A DNA stretch of 64,000 nt from Mucilaginibacter sp. (GTDB lineage: Bacteria; Bacteroidota; Bacteroidia; Sphingobacteriales; Sphingobacteriaceae): NCBI RefSeq assembly GCF_028288205.1, contig NZ_JAQBOD010000043.1, positions 45,215-109,214 of the forward strand, in the 5' to 3' direction. The first letter of the stretch is position 1. Every line of letters starts with the position of its first letter. The position numbers were made by a program, and so were the translations under genes. The notes under the pieces were generated by a model. That model did not search any database and had not been told where the DNA came from. It worked only from the letters and a program-made list of their open reading frames with translations. Positions 8,860-17,206 of the stretch are shown in pieces.

Positions 8860-10047
8860 ATGAAAACAATAAAAATAGGCTGTACGCTAATGGCATTGTT
8901 GCTTTTGCAACACGCTTTTGCTCAGGAAACAAACAGTGGGAAGCAATTTACACTCAGCGGCCAAATAATCGGTGCGGTTATTGATTCTGTATTGCTTAAT
9001 TATAGAGATGCCAACGGAAAGTACATGCAAACAGCTACACCGGTACTAAACCAGAAATTTACGGTAAGCGGCAATATAGTTAATCACCCGGGAAGCGCCA
9101 TTATGTGGTTTAAAAATAAAGGTGAAGTAATATCGCGCCAGCAGCTTGAAGATAGAAGACATGTAATTTACCTGGAACCTAAAAAAATGACGCTTACTGG
9201 AAATCCTTTTGGAAAAGCTGGGATACAAATTTCGGGCTCAAAAACGCAATCAGAATTTGATGAACTAAACAAAGAATTAGCTGCTGTGATGGCCGAAAGG
9301 CAACCGGTTGTTGACGAGTTGATGAAAGAAAAGGATCATGAAAAGCAGGCAAAGATCAGAGAAAAATTAGAGCCATTTAATAACAGGGTCAAAAAGATCA
9401 ATTACCATTTCTTTTTAATGCACCCCAATTCATATGTTACCAGCGACCGGATAAAATACGATATTTCGAGCCTGAGACTTGATTCTATTAAAACAGTGTA
9501 CAATAATTTCAATGCTGAATTAAAAGAAACCGACGATGCAAAGCAACTGGCAATTGAAATTAAAAAAATAGAATCGGGAATGCCAGGAAGTGTTGCGGCA
9601 GCTTTTACAGCGAATGACCTAAACGATAAGCCGCTATCATTGGCCGACTTTAAAGGTAAATATGTAATAATTGATTTTTGGGCCAGTTGGTGCGTTCCAT
9701 GCCGTAAAGGTAACCCGCACCTGATAGCCCTGTATAGTAAGTATCATGAAAAAGGACTGGATATTATAAGCGTTTCCGATGATGACCGGAACCATCAGGC
9801 CTGGAAAGATGCCGTTGCGAAGGATAATATTGGTATATGGCACCATGTGTTAAGGGGGCTGGATATGCAACTGATTATAAAGCACTTATTAAATCCGAAG
9901 GATATTAACGAAAAGTATGGTATACATACCCTTCCTACAAAAATAATGATTGACCCTTCAGGTAAAATCATTGGCCGTTATGGCGATAGCATGGGCGGTA
10001 CAGATGAGGATATGGACAAGATGCTGGCCGAAATATTCAAATCTTAA
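8860..10047 (+). CDS. TlpA-like thioredoxin-fold protein with DUF4369-type domain (CVPC), cassette 1
   Basis: A 395-residue protein from the ATG at 8860 (MKTIKIGCTLMALLLLQHAFAQ-type signal peptide). An ATG at 8815 would add 15 residues before the signal and is less likely. The N-terminal domain (about 28-115) contains VIDSVLLNYRDANGKY. A charged helical linker follows (AERQPVVDELMKEKDHEKQA). The thioredoxin domain has ANDLNDKPLSLADFKGKYVI and DFWASWCVPC, with Cys278 and Cys281, and the cis-proline-type loop HTLPTKIMID. It is the second of three tandem paralogues, 68 bases after the first. Confidence 0.88.
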   Translation: MKTIKIGCTLMALLLLQHAFAQETNSGKQFTLSGQIIGAVIDSVLLNYRDANGKYMQTATPVLNQKFTVSGNIVNHPGSAIMWFKNKGEVISRQQLEDRRHVIYLEPKKMTLTGNPFGKAGIQISGSKTQSEFDELNKELAAVMAERQPVVDELMKEKDHEKQAKIREKLEPFNNRVKKINYHFFLMHPNSYVTSDRIKYDISSLRLDSIKTVYNNFNAELKETDDAKQLAIEIKKIESGMPGSVAAAFTANDLNDKPLSLADFKGKYVIIDFWASWCVPCRKGNPHLIALYSKYHEKGLDIISVSDDDRNHQAWKDAVAKDNIGIWHHVLRGLDMQLIIKHLLNPKDINEKYGIHTLPTKIMIDPSGKIIGRYGDSMGGTDEDMDKMLAEIFKS

Positions 10048-10069
10048 ATCAAAAAATAAAATTAAAATA

Positions 10070-11224
10070 ATGAAAAAAATTATCTTATCTATATTAATGT
10101 TTGGCTGTAGTTTAATAGCATCAGCACAGGAAAAGCCAGAAGAAAAAATTATTTTCAAAGGCAGTGCCGACCCGGTTTATAATGGGTCAGTAATTGTAAT
10201 ATATAACAAGAGTATTGGCGTACTGGATTCTGCTAAGGTTGAAAATGGAAATTTTGCTTTCACTGTACCATACAAAGAGCCATCCCGATATATGTTTTAC
10301 AGTAAATATGAAGCTAAAAAGAAAGGTGGCTATGCGCCCTATGGCATCCTGATCACCAGTCCGGAAACGGTTAATATCAAGGCGGATATGGAGACTTTAG
10401 CTAACTCAGCAATTGGCAATGCTCCTGAAAATGATTTATATATGGCCTTTGTGAAGGCTGGAAATGCGGGCAGGCAAAAAGTGATGGATCAGTTCGACGA
10501 AAAATACGGTGCCGGATTCATGAAAAAGCTCACACAAAAGGATCCAAAATATCCGGAGGCTATTAAATATTACCAGGAATTGAATAACGCAAACAATGTT
10601 TTGGAAACAGCAAGATTGGAGACCTTTATAAAAAACAACCCGGATTCATTTACCGCCATTTATTTACTCAATGGTATATTTGCAAACATGCAAACGGAGA
10701 AAGCACAATCACTGTATAACCTGGTACCGGCAAAGTATAAAAACACCAGCTATGGTAAAACCATTATGCAACGAATTGAGGCAGCTAAAATTACCGCCAT
10801 AGGCAAAATAGCTCCCGATTTTGAGCAGCCCGATACAGCAAATAAAATGGTTAAGCTCTCCGGTTTCAGAGGGCAGTACTTATTGCTGGATTTTTGGGCA
10901 AGCTGGTGCGGGCCTTGCCGGCAGGAAAACCCGAATGTAGTTAAAGCGTACCAAAAATATCATGATAAAGGCTTCACCGTACTGGGCGTTTCTCTGGATC
11001 AACCCGGAAAAAAAGAAGCATGGCTCAATGCTATCCATCACGACCAGCTTACCTGGACACAGGTTTCGGATTTGCAGTTCTGGAATAATACCGTTGCTAA
11101 ATTGTATGGGATACAAGCTATCCCCCAAAACTTTTTACTGGATAAGGAAGGTAAGATCGTTGCAGTAAACATCCGTGGTGATGACCTTACCAATAAATTA
11201 GCAGAATTACTGGATAAAAAGTAA
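10070..11224 (+). CDS. TlpA-like thioredoxin-fold protein with DUF4369-type domain (CGPC), cassette 1
   Basis: A 384-residue protein. The start is set at the ATG at 10070 (MKKIILSILMFGCSLIASAQ signal peptide). A longer frame back to 9950 would overlap the upstream gene by about 100 bases and is rejected. The N-terminal domain (about 25-110) is followed by helices and a thioredoxin domain with DFWASWCGPC (Cys280, Cys283) and AIPQNFLLD as the cis-proline loop. CGPC is the classical thioredoxin site, usually reducing. It closes cassette 1 before a strong terminator. Confidence 0.9.
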   Translation: MKKIILSILMFGCSLIASAQEKPEEKIIFKGSADPVYNGSVIVIYNKSIGVLDSAKVENGNFAFTVPYKEPSRYMFYSKYEAKKKGGYAPYGILITSPETVNIKADMETLANSAIGNAPENDLYMAFVKAGNAGRQKVMDQFDEKYGAGFMKKLTQKDPKYPEAIKYYQELNNANNVLETARLETFIKNNPDSFTAIYLLNGIFANMQTEKAQSLYNLVPAKYKNTSYGKTIMQRIEAAKITAIGKIAPDFEQPDTANKMVKLSGFRGQYLLLDFWASWCGPCRQENPNVVKAYQKYHDKGFTVLGVSLDQPGKKEAWLNAIHHDQLTWTQVSDLQFWNNTVAKLYGIQAIPQNFLLDKEGKIVAVNIRGDDLTNKLAELLDKK

Positions 11225-11248
11225 ACCACTGTATACAAACAATAATTT

Positions 11249-11282
11249 AAAGTAAAGGTGGCATCAAAACCACTTTTACTTT
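11249..11282 (+). terminator. Terminator-like hairpin ending cassette 1
   Basis: AAAGTAAAGGTGG pairs with CCACTTTTACTTT over 13 bp (one G.U) around an 8-nt loop, 24 bases after the last thioredoxin gene. The A-rich 5' arm and T-rich 3' arm would terminate in either direction. Confidence 0.75.
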
Positions 11283-11307
11283 ACCTCTTGAAGATAGGAA
11301 TGTTAGC

Positions 11308-11461
11308 TTACCGGTACAATAAGTAAAGGAAAGATGGTTCAGGAGAGTCATTACGTTCCAACACACGTTTAATAGTGGGAATACCTGTGGCTCGATCGTC
11401 TGTTAAATCCAGTTCCTTAAAAAAAATCCCCTAAACGGCGATTATGGTAACGTCGCGGCTT
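11308..11461 (-). pseudogene. Decayed C-terminal remnant of a COG2865-type (AlbA_2/Schlafen-like) ATP-binding protein
   Basis: On the reverse strand, codons from 11461 read KPRRYHNRRLGDFF. Then, after dropping one base from a run of eight T (11419-11426 on the plus strand as A), the frame reads KELDLTDDRATGIPTIKRV, then LERNDSPEPSF, to a stop at 11308-11310. The block RNRRLGDFLKEL-x-L-x-x-x-R-x-TGIP and NxSPEP is the well-known C-terminal signature of 'putative DNA-binding domain / ATP-binding' proteins of COG2865. As written the homopolymer puts it out of frame, and nothing recognisable precedes it. I read it as a relic of an inserted or displaced gene. Confidence 0.6.
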
Positions 11462-11614
11462 TATTCGTCATCTGATAAAATATTTCCTGTATACGGCATC
11501 CGGATGAGGATATCTATTGCATTGCAATATTTTGACTCATTGGAAAACAGATTTACAAGTCATAAATTATAATCAAACTGAAGTAGACCAATAAACGTAG
11601 TTTAAACCTGATAA

Positions 11615-12208
11615 TCACTTTAGGAGGTAAGCCCACATAAGCAAAAATGCGACGTCCTGATGCTTAAGTAGGTAGTCTTTAATTGACTGGATAGATTTAG
11701 TCATGTGACTATTAACAGTGGCGGTAGAAATGCCCATAATCCGGCTGGTTTCTTCATAGCTTTTTCCTTGTAGCTTACAAAGACTGAATACCTGTTTCCT
11801 TTGGGGCGTTAACTGGTCAATAGCCTGGTGCAATAATTGAGCAGCCTGTTTGTTTTCCAGCAGTTCTTCTCCATTGAGATAATGATTTACACTGTTGAAC
11901 GATAAAGATTGTATTAACGATTGATCGCTTGCAATCTTACGAAAATAATTGTAAACGAGATTTTGTGCTACCGTAAACATATAAGACTGGAAAGATTTAT
12001 CCGTATCCAATGTTACGCGGTTTATCCAAAGCTTTATAAACAACTCCTGTAATACCTCGTCAGCAACATCCATATTTTTAACCAGATACATTATGCGTCG
12101 GTACATGGGTTTACTGTATGCCTGATAAATCGCATTAAAAGCAGTCTCATCACCTTGGCTCAGGCGCACAAGTAAATCTTTTTGATACGTTTCTTCCAGT
12201 ATTTTCAA
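11615..12208 (-). CDS. ECF-type RNA polymerase sigma factor, cassette 2
   Basis: A 197-residue ECF sigma factor. Region 2 includes AFNAIYQAYSKPMYRRIMYL and DVADEVLQELFIKLW; region 4 includes LTPQRKQVFSLCKLQGKSYE and MGISTATVNSHMTKSIQSIK. It is transcribed away from fecR at 12450, unlike cassettes 1 and 3 where sigma factor and fecR face the same way. It is the presumed partner of that FecR. A short hydrophobic C-terminal tail (VAFLLMWAYLL) resembles the one on the cassette 3 factor (GILLILISPLI). Confidence 0.9.
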   Translation of the reverse strand: MKILEETYQKDLLVRLSQGDETAFNAIYQAYSKPMYRRIMYLVKNMDVADEVLQELFIKLWINRVTLDTDKSFQSYMFTVAQNLVYNYFRKIASDQSLIQSLSFNSVNHYLNGEELLENKQAAQLLHQAIDQLTPQRKQVFSLCKLQGKSYEETSRIMGISTATVNSHMTKSIQSIKDYLLKHQDVAFLLMWAYLLK

Positions 12209-12263
12209 TAGTCGCTATCAGTTAGTTACCAAATTTACTTTTTTTCGCCTCAAAAAACAATCC

Positions 12264-12278
12264 TTTTATGTATATAAA
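12264..12278. promoter_or_regulatory. Possible operator word in the sigma/fecR divergent region, cassette 2
   Basis: TTTTATGTATATAAA shares the half-site TTTTATGTA with the perfect palindrome of cassette 1 (1157-1177) and is itself nearly palindromic. It lies in the 241-bp divergent control region. The match is short in AT-rich DNA, so support is weak. Confidence 0.25.
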
Positions 12279-12449
12279 CTTAGGAGTCAATAGTATAACA
12301 GAATAAATTGATCGGTATTCAGAAGGACTAAATATATTTGAAAAATTAATTAACTGATTATTAAGCGATTATTAATATCAAGTAAATTTTAACGGCCGCG
12401 GCTCATTACTTTTTCTTTCAACGGTGTATTACTTAATATTTTACAAATA

Positions 12450-13691
12450 ATGGAAGAACTAATACCGCATTTGTTTACTAAATATCTTGAAGGAAATTGC
12501 TCCGATGAGGAACTAAAAACGCTGATGGTGTATTTTAAAATGCCAGAAAATGAATTGTTGCTGAAGCAACGGATCATCGGTGAGCTTAAAACAAAAGATA
12601 TTTCCGAAAGTGAAGTGCCGGATTTGGATAATCGTTTGAATTCAATATATAAAAATGTTCAGCTATATATTGATAAGGATAAAGTGCCTTTAACGAGGTT
12701 ATGGACAGGCTGGAAGAAAATAGCTGTCGCGGCCTCTGTTGTTTTAATTAGTGGGGCAGGTTTATTTTATTACAAACAGAAAAATAATGCGGGCCAGTTA
12801 ACCCTTGCGTCGTTACATGCGATTAATCCCGGAAAAAATGCCGCCACATTGACGCTGGCAAACGGTCGAAAAATTTTATTATCAGATAATGTAAATGGCT
12901 TGCTGGCCAAACAGACCGGGGTAAACATTACCAAAACCGGTAGTGGACAAGTCATCTATCTTGGTGTTGCACAGCCATTATCACCGGGAGCAACCGCAAT
13001 CCCACAACCAGGTAACATTGTACAGTATAATACGATCAGCACGGCCAATGGACAACAATTTAATGTCATCTTGCCTGATGGTAGTAATGTTACATTGAAC
13101 GCTGCATCGTCAATAAAATTCCCGGCAAGCTTTGCGGGCTTAAAAGAGCGTAGGGTTGAACTGAGCGGCGAAGCTTATTTCGCTGTAAAGCATAATAGTC
13201 AACAGCCATTCAAAGTTGATACAAAAAACCAGCAGGTTGAGGATATAGGGACTGAATTTGACATTAACAGCTATGTTGATGAGCCCGGTATCAAAACAAC
13301 CCTTGTTGAGGGATCGGCCAAAGTATCCGCATTTGGAACAGAAACAGCGGGACAAATACAAAACGGATCTGTAATATTAACGCGCAGCCAACAATCAGTA
13401 TTGACAGGTAATGCATTGAAAGTCAAAATGGTTAATGCAGGAATCGATATCGCATGGAAAAGCGGGCGATTTGCTTATCAAAATACTCCCTTGCAGGAAG
13501 TGATGCGCCAGGTAGCCAGGTGGTATGATGTAGAGGTTGCCTACGATAGTGAAGATTTAAAATTAAAAAGACTGAGTGGCTCTGTGTCAAGGTATGACAA
13601 GGTAGCAGACATCTTAAATGCCATTGAGTATACAGCAAAAGTCAGGTTCAAAATTGATAGCAGAAAAATAACCGTAATGCCAGGTGAGTAA
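12450..13691 (+). CDS. FecR-family anti-sigma factor / signal transducer, cassette 2
   Basis: A 413-residue FecR protein. The N-terminal sigma-binding part begins MEELIPHLFTKYLEGNCSDE. The membrane segment IAVAASVVLISGAGLFYY is at about residues 90-108. The periplasmic domain carries TANGQQFNVILPDGSNVTLN, GEAYFAV and VEDIGTEFDI; the C-terminal DUF4974-like part has FAYQNTPLQEVMRQVARWYD. It precedes its susC by about 220 bases containing the leader hairpin. Compared with cassette 1 it has the same architecture and length class. Confidence 0.92.
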   Translation: MEELIPHLFTKYLEGNCSDEELKTLMVYFKMPENELLLKQRIIGELKTKDISESEVPDLDNRLNSIYKNVQLYIDKDKVPLTRLWTGWKKIAVAASVVLISGAGLFYYKQKNNAGQLTLASLHAINPGKNAATLTLANGRKILLSDNVNGLLAKQTGVNITKTGSGQVIYLGVAQPLSPGATAIPQPGNIVQYNTISTANGQQFNVILPDGSNVTLNAASSIKFPASFAGLKERRVELSGEAYFAVKHNSQQPFKVDTKNQQVEDIGTEFDINSYVDEPGIKTTLVEGSAKVSAFGTETAGQIQNGSVILTRSQQSVLTGNALKVKMVNAGIDIAWKSGRFAYQNTPLQEVMRQVARWYDVEVAYDSEDLKLKRLSGSVSRYDKVADILNAIEYTAKVRFKIDSRKITVMPGE

Positions 13692-13777
13692 TCCGCGAAT
13701 AGGGCCTCTCATCACACCCATAAGAATTCATAAAAATTAATATAACCGTAAACTAAACAACGATAAACAAAACAGAA

Positions 13778-13873
13778 ATGAAAAATTTAAAGACAAACAA
13801 GACAAGGATATCAGATATAAAAGAACAGGAGCGCTGCGAACGCCCCTGTTCATTAAACCTGATTAAATCCTAA
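13778..13873 (+). other. Possible 31-codon leader ORF spanning the fecR-susC hairpin, cassette 2
   Basis: An ATG at 13778 opens a 31-residue frame (MKNLKTNKTRISDIKEQERC...) that ends 42 bases before susC. The hairpin at 13823-13851 is inside it and contributes the residues ERCERPC. There is no known domain. The start context resembles that of the cassette 3 frame (both begin MKN), but the rest does not align. Confidence 0.3.
13823..13851 (+). promoter_or_regulatory. Conserved stem-loop in the fecR-susC leader, cassette 2
   Basis: GAACAGG / CCTGTTC (7 bp), one A.C mismatch, GCG/CGC, and the 7-nt loop CTGCGAA. It ends 64 bases before the susC ATG. The arrangement of 7 bp, A.C mismatch, short upper stem and 7-nt CTRCKAA loop equals that in cassette 1, while the stem sequences differ. 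That pattern suggests structure-level conservation. No U-tract follows. Confidence 0.65.
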
Positions 13874-13915
13874 ACGAGCGACAAACCCCTTTTTTTAATT
13901 TAACACAGAACCCAA

Positions 13916-16900
13916 ATGTATAAAATTAATACTAAAATTCCGTGTGTGCCACCTGGCTACATACATAAATTGTTATTAATTATGAAGTTAACAACTGTCA
14001 TATTAATTACCACCCTGCTGCAGGTAAGTGCAAAAACCTTTGCCCAAAAGGTTACCTACAGCAAAAAAGACGCCACGCTGGTCGATATTTTCAAGCAGAT
14101 AACCATGCAGACGGGTTATAATATACTGTATTCACCCGACCTGATTGATGAAAATTCCAAATTTGATGCGAACTATAGAAACACAGATTTCAAAACCATC
14201 CTGGACCAGATCATCGATAAAAAAACACAGAAATATACTATTGATAATACGGATATTTTAATTACTAAGGTTAAAGAAAAATCCACCTTTGGCAAGCTCA
14301 TTGACGCCATAATGGCTATCAACGTGCATGGCCGGGTAGTGGATGACCAAAATTCACCCATACCGGGCGCAACCGTAAAATTAAAGGACGGCAGTCAACT
14401 TACTGTGACCGACAAAAACGGAGAATTCATTATAACAGGTGTGGATGATAAAGCGGTTGTAGTTATCACTTTTGTTGGTTTCAAACCAAAAGAATTACCT
14501 GTGGCGAAAGAGATGGGTAATATCCAGCTGGATGTCAACATTTCTAAACTGGACGAAATAATGGTAATCGGGTATGGAACAACCACCCAACGCTTAACCA
14601 CTGGCGCCGTAGGAAAAGTTACCGCTGCTGAAATTGAACAACAGCCAGTTTCTAACCCTATACTCACGCTGGAAGGAAAAGTTCCCGGTTTGTTTATTAC
14701 TCAGAATGCCGGCTATGCAGGGGCAAATATAACCGTCACTATCAGGGGGCAAAATAGCTTATTAGCGGGCGCGCCTCTTTATGTTGTTGATGGCATCCCG
14801 TTTGGCAGCATACCTGTTGAGCAGTCTGTGGGTGGTTTCTCTGCAGGGGGGACAAACGGGTTAAGCCCGTTGAACACTATCAATCCGGATGATATAGAAA
14901 GCATTTCCATATTAAAGGATGCGGATGCCACTGCAATTTACGGTTCGAGAGGTGCTAATGGAGTTATCCTGATCATTACCAAAAAAGGCAAACCCGGAAA
15001 TACACGCGTAAATGCAGATGTGTCCAGTGGTTTTGGCAATGTAACGCATAATCTTAATATGTTGTCAACGGCCCAATATTTAAGTATACGCAAACAGGCC
15101 TTTGTGAACGATAATATCACACCGACAGCGGCAAACGCCCCAGACCTGACATTGTGGGACCAAACGGCAAATACCAATTTCGGTAAGTTACTGATTGGTC
15201 AAACTGCTTACCAAACCAAGGCATCCATGTCTGTCTCAGGTGGCGATACTTATACTCAGTTTTTACTGGGTGGTAATTACCGTCGCGAATCCGACTCTTT
15301 CTACTCCAAGAATGCAGATGATGCCGCACAGTTTAATTTAAGCTTACAACATAAAAGCCATGACGGAAAGTTTGGCGTAAGCGCTTCAGTAAACTATAAC
15401 GTGGACAACAACACCCGGCCCAACTATAGCCTGTCGTTCGCAAATTATAGCCTACCGCCAAATTATCCCCTATATAACGCTAATGGCAGCTTATATTTTG
15501 GCACCGGTTACACTAATCCCTTGGCTGGTTTCAATGTTATCAATAACCTCAAAACGGATAACCTGATTGCCAATACCAATTTTCATTACCTGATACTGCC
15601 GGGTTTAGACCTGATAGCTAACCTGGGTTATAATCGAATCAATGCGGAAGGCTCGTCCATCTCTCCTGCATCGGCCAATAATCCTTTAACCAATGCTACC
15701 CAAACCACCACCCTCAATAGTAATTATGCCGAAACCTTCATTATTGAGCCGCAACTAAATTATACGCATACCTGGGGCAAAGGAAAACTCACCGTATTGA
15801 TCGGGGGGACGTGGCAGGAAACACAGACCGTTCAGCCTTTATTTGTGGTGGGCAGCTTTTCCAATATTGTGCTGGCTAAAAGTTTGGGCACTTTAACTGT
15901 ATTAGTTAAATCTTCCGGGTATACAGATTACAAATACGACTCGGGCTTTGGCCGTATAGCGTACGCATGGGACAATAAATATTTAATCAGCGGTAACCTG
16001 CGCAGGGACGGCTCCTCGCGTTTTGGAGCCGATCGTCAGTTCGGAACATTCGGCAGCCTTGCCGGTGCCTGGATATTTTCCAATGAAAACTTCGTTAAAG
16101 ATAACCTGCCATGGTTAAGCTACGGTAAGATCAAGACCAGTTACGGTACAGTAGGGAATGATAAAGCGATTGTCGACTACAGCTATGAGGCTACCTACAA
16201 TTCACAATCAGCGTACGGGGCCGTTAGCGGTTTAACCCCTACACGCTTGGCAAACCCTTATTTACAATGGGAAGTTACCAAGAAATTAGATGCCGCTTTG
16301 GAGTTGGGATTTCTGGATGACAGAATCTATTTTTCTGCTGATTTTTACCGCAACCGTTCCAATACTCTGCTGGGAAACACTGCGTTGCCATCCCAGACCG
16401 GATTTAGTAGTTACTACGCCAACCTCCCTGCAACCATCCAAAACAAGGGAATTGAACTACAGTTAACCACGGTAAACTTTGCCAAAACCAACAAGTTTTC
16501 GTGGAGCACTTCATTTAACCTTACTTTACCCAGTAACAAGTTAATTGCATTTCCAAATCTAACCACCTCTACTTCTGCCAATACCTATGTGATCGGCCAA
16601 TCGGTTAATCCTATTCTTGTATATAAGTTTGCCGGTTTTCAAAACGGCATAGCAACTGCACAGGATCTCGACAATGATGGGATAATTACATCGGGTATTC
16701 ATGCGAATGGAAAAGGCGACTATATTGTTGACGGTAGTTATGATCCGAAGCTCTATGGTGGAATAACCAATACGGTTAGTTATAAAGGCTTTCAGTTGGA
16801 TTTTACATTCCAGGGCATAAAAAGAAATGCCCAGCGTGGCGATCTTAACTTCGGTGCGTATCCCGGTCGCCAATACAATATTCCGGAATCCCTATTGGAT

Positions 16901-17197
16901 CTCCCGGTGAAATATTCGACGACTTCTTCTTCAGCCGCAGGCAGTGCGTGGCGTTACTATACCGGTTCTGACGCAGCTATAGAAGATGCTTCTTTTATAC
17001 GCTTAAAGAATGTTTCACTGGCTTACAACGTACCTCAAGCCTGGTCAAGACGATTAAAGTTATCGTCTCTACAGATCTATCTGCATGGAGAGAACCTGTT
17101 AACATTTACAAAATACAAGGGGCTTGACCCAGAGACTCTGGGTAGCAGTCTGCCGCCTTTGCGTATGATAGTAGCAGGTATTAAAACCACTTTTTAA
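13916..17197 (+). CDS. SusC/RagA-family TonB-dependent outer-membrane transporter with STN domain, cassette 2
   Basis: A 1093-residue SusC channel. It has a 22-residue leader before the signal-peptide methionine (MKLTTVILITTLLQVSAKTF), an STN domain at about 45-115 (ATLVDIFKQITMQTGYNILY), a carboxypeptidase-regulatory-like domain (VHGRVVDDQNSPIPGATVKL), then a plug with IMVIGYGTTTQRLTTGAVGK and IRGQNSLLAGAPLYVVDGIP, and the barrel ending GIKTTF. It is closer to the cassette 3 SusC (shared TTTQRLxTG and QPVxNPxLxLxGxVPGL-type plug words) than to that of cassette 1. The partner SusD follows at 17207. Confidence 0.95.
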   Translation: MYKINTKIPCVPPGYIHKLLLIMKLTTVILITTLLQVSAKTFAQKVTYSKKDATLVDIFKQITMQTGYNILYSPDLIDENSKFDANYRNTDFKTILDQIIDKKTQKYTIDNTDILITKVKEKSTFGKLIDAIMAINVHGRVVDDQNSPIPGATVKLKDGSQLTVTDKNGEFIITGVDDKAVVVITFVGFKPKELPVAKEMGNIQLDVNISKLDEIMVIGYGTTTQRLTTGAVGKVTAAEIEQQPVSNPILTLEGKVPGLFITQNAGYAGANITVTIRGQNSLLAGAPLYVVDGIPFGSIPVEQSVGGFSAGGTNGLSPLNTINPDDIESISILKDADATAIYGSRGANGVILIITKKGKPGNTRVNADVSSGFGNVTHNLNMLSTAQYLSIRKQAFVNDNITPTAANAPDLTLWDQTANTNFGKLLIGQTAYQTKASMSVSGGDTYTQFLLGGNYRRESDSFYSKNADDAAQFNLSLQHKSHDGKFGVSASVNYNVDNNTRPNYSLSFANYSLPPNYPLYNANGSLYFGTGYTNPLAGFNVINNLKTDNLIANTNFHYLILPGLDLIANLGYNRINAEGSSISPASANNPLTNATQTTTLNSNYAETFIIEPQLNYTHTWGKGKLTVLIGGTWQETQTVQPLFVVGSFSNIVLAKSLGTLTVLVKSSGYTDYKYDSGFGRIAYAWDNKYLISGNLRRDGSSRFGADRQFGTFGSLAGAWIFSNENFVKDNLPWLSYGKIKTSYGTVGNDKAIVDYSYEATYNSQSAYGAVSGLTPTRLANPYLQWEVTKKLDAALELGFLDDRIYFSADFYRNRSNTLLGNTALPSQTGFSSYYANLPATIQNKGIELQLTTVNFAKTNKFSWSTSFNLTLPSNKLIAFPNLTTSTSANTYVIGQSVNPILVYKFAGFQNGIATAQDLDNDGIITSGIHANGKGDYIVDGSYDPKLYGGITNTVSYKGFQLDFTFQGIKRNAQRGDLNFGAYPGRQYNIPESLLDLPVKYSTTSSSAAGSAWRYYTGSDAAIEDASFIRLKNVSLAYNVPQAWSRRLKLSSLQIYLHGENLLTFTKYKGLDPETLGSSLPPLRMIVAGIKTTF

Positions 17198-17206
17198 TTA
17201 AACAAC

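Noticed and set aside
9950..10069. A 40-codon N-terminal extension of the third cassette 1 thioredoxin gene
   Set aside because: It overlaps the upstream gene in another frame and precedes a perfect signal peptide beginning at 10070.
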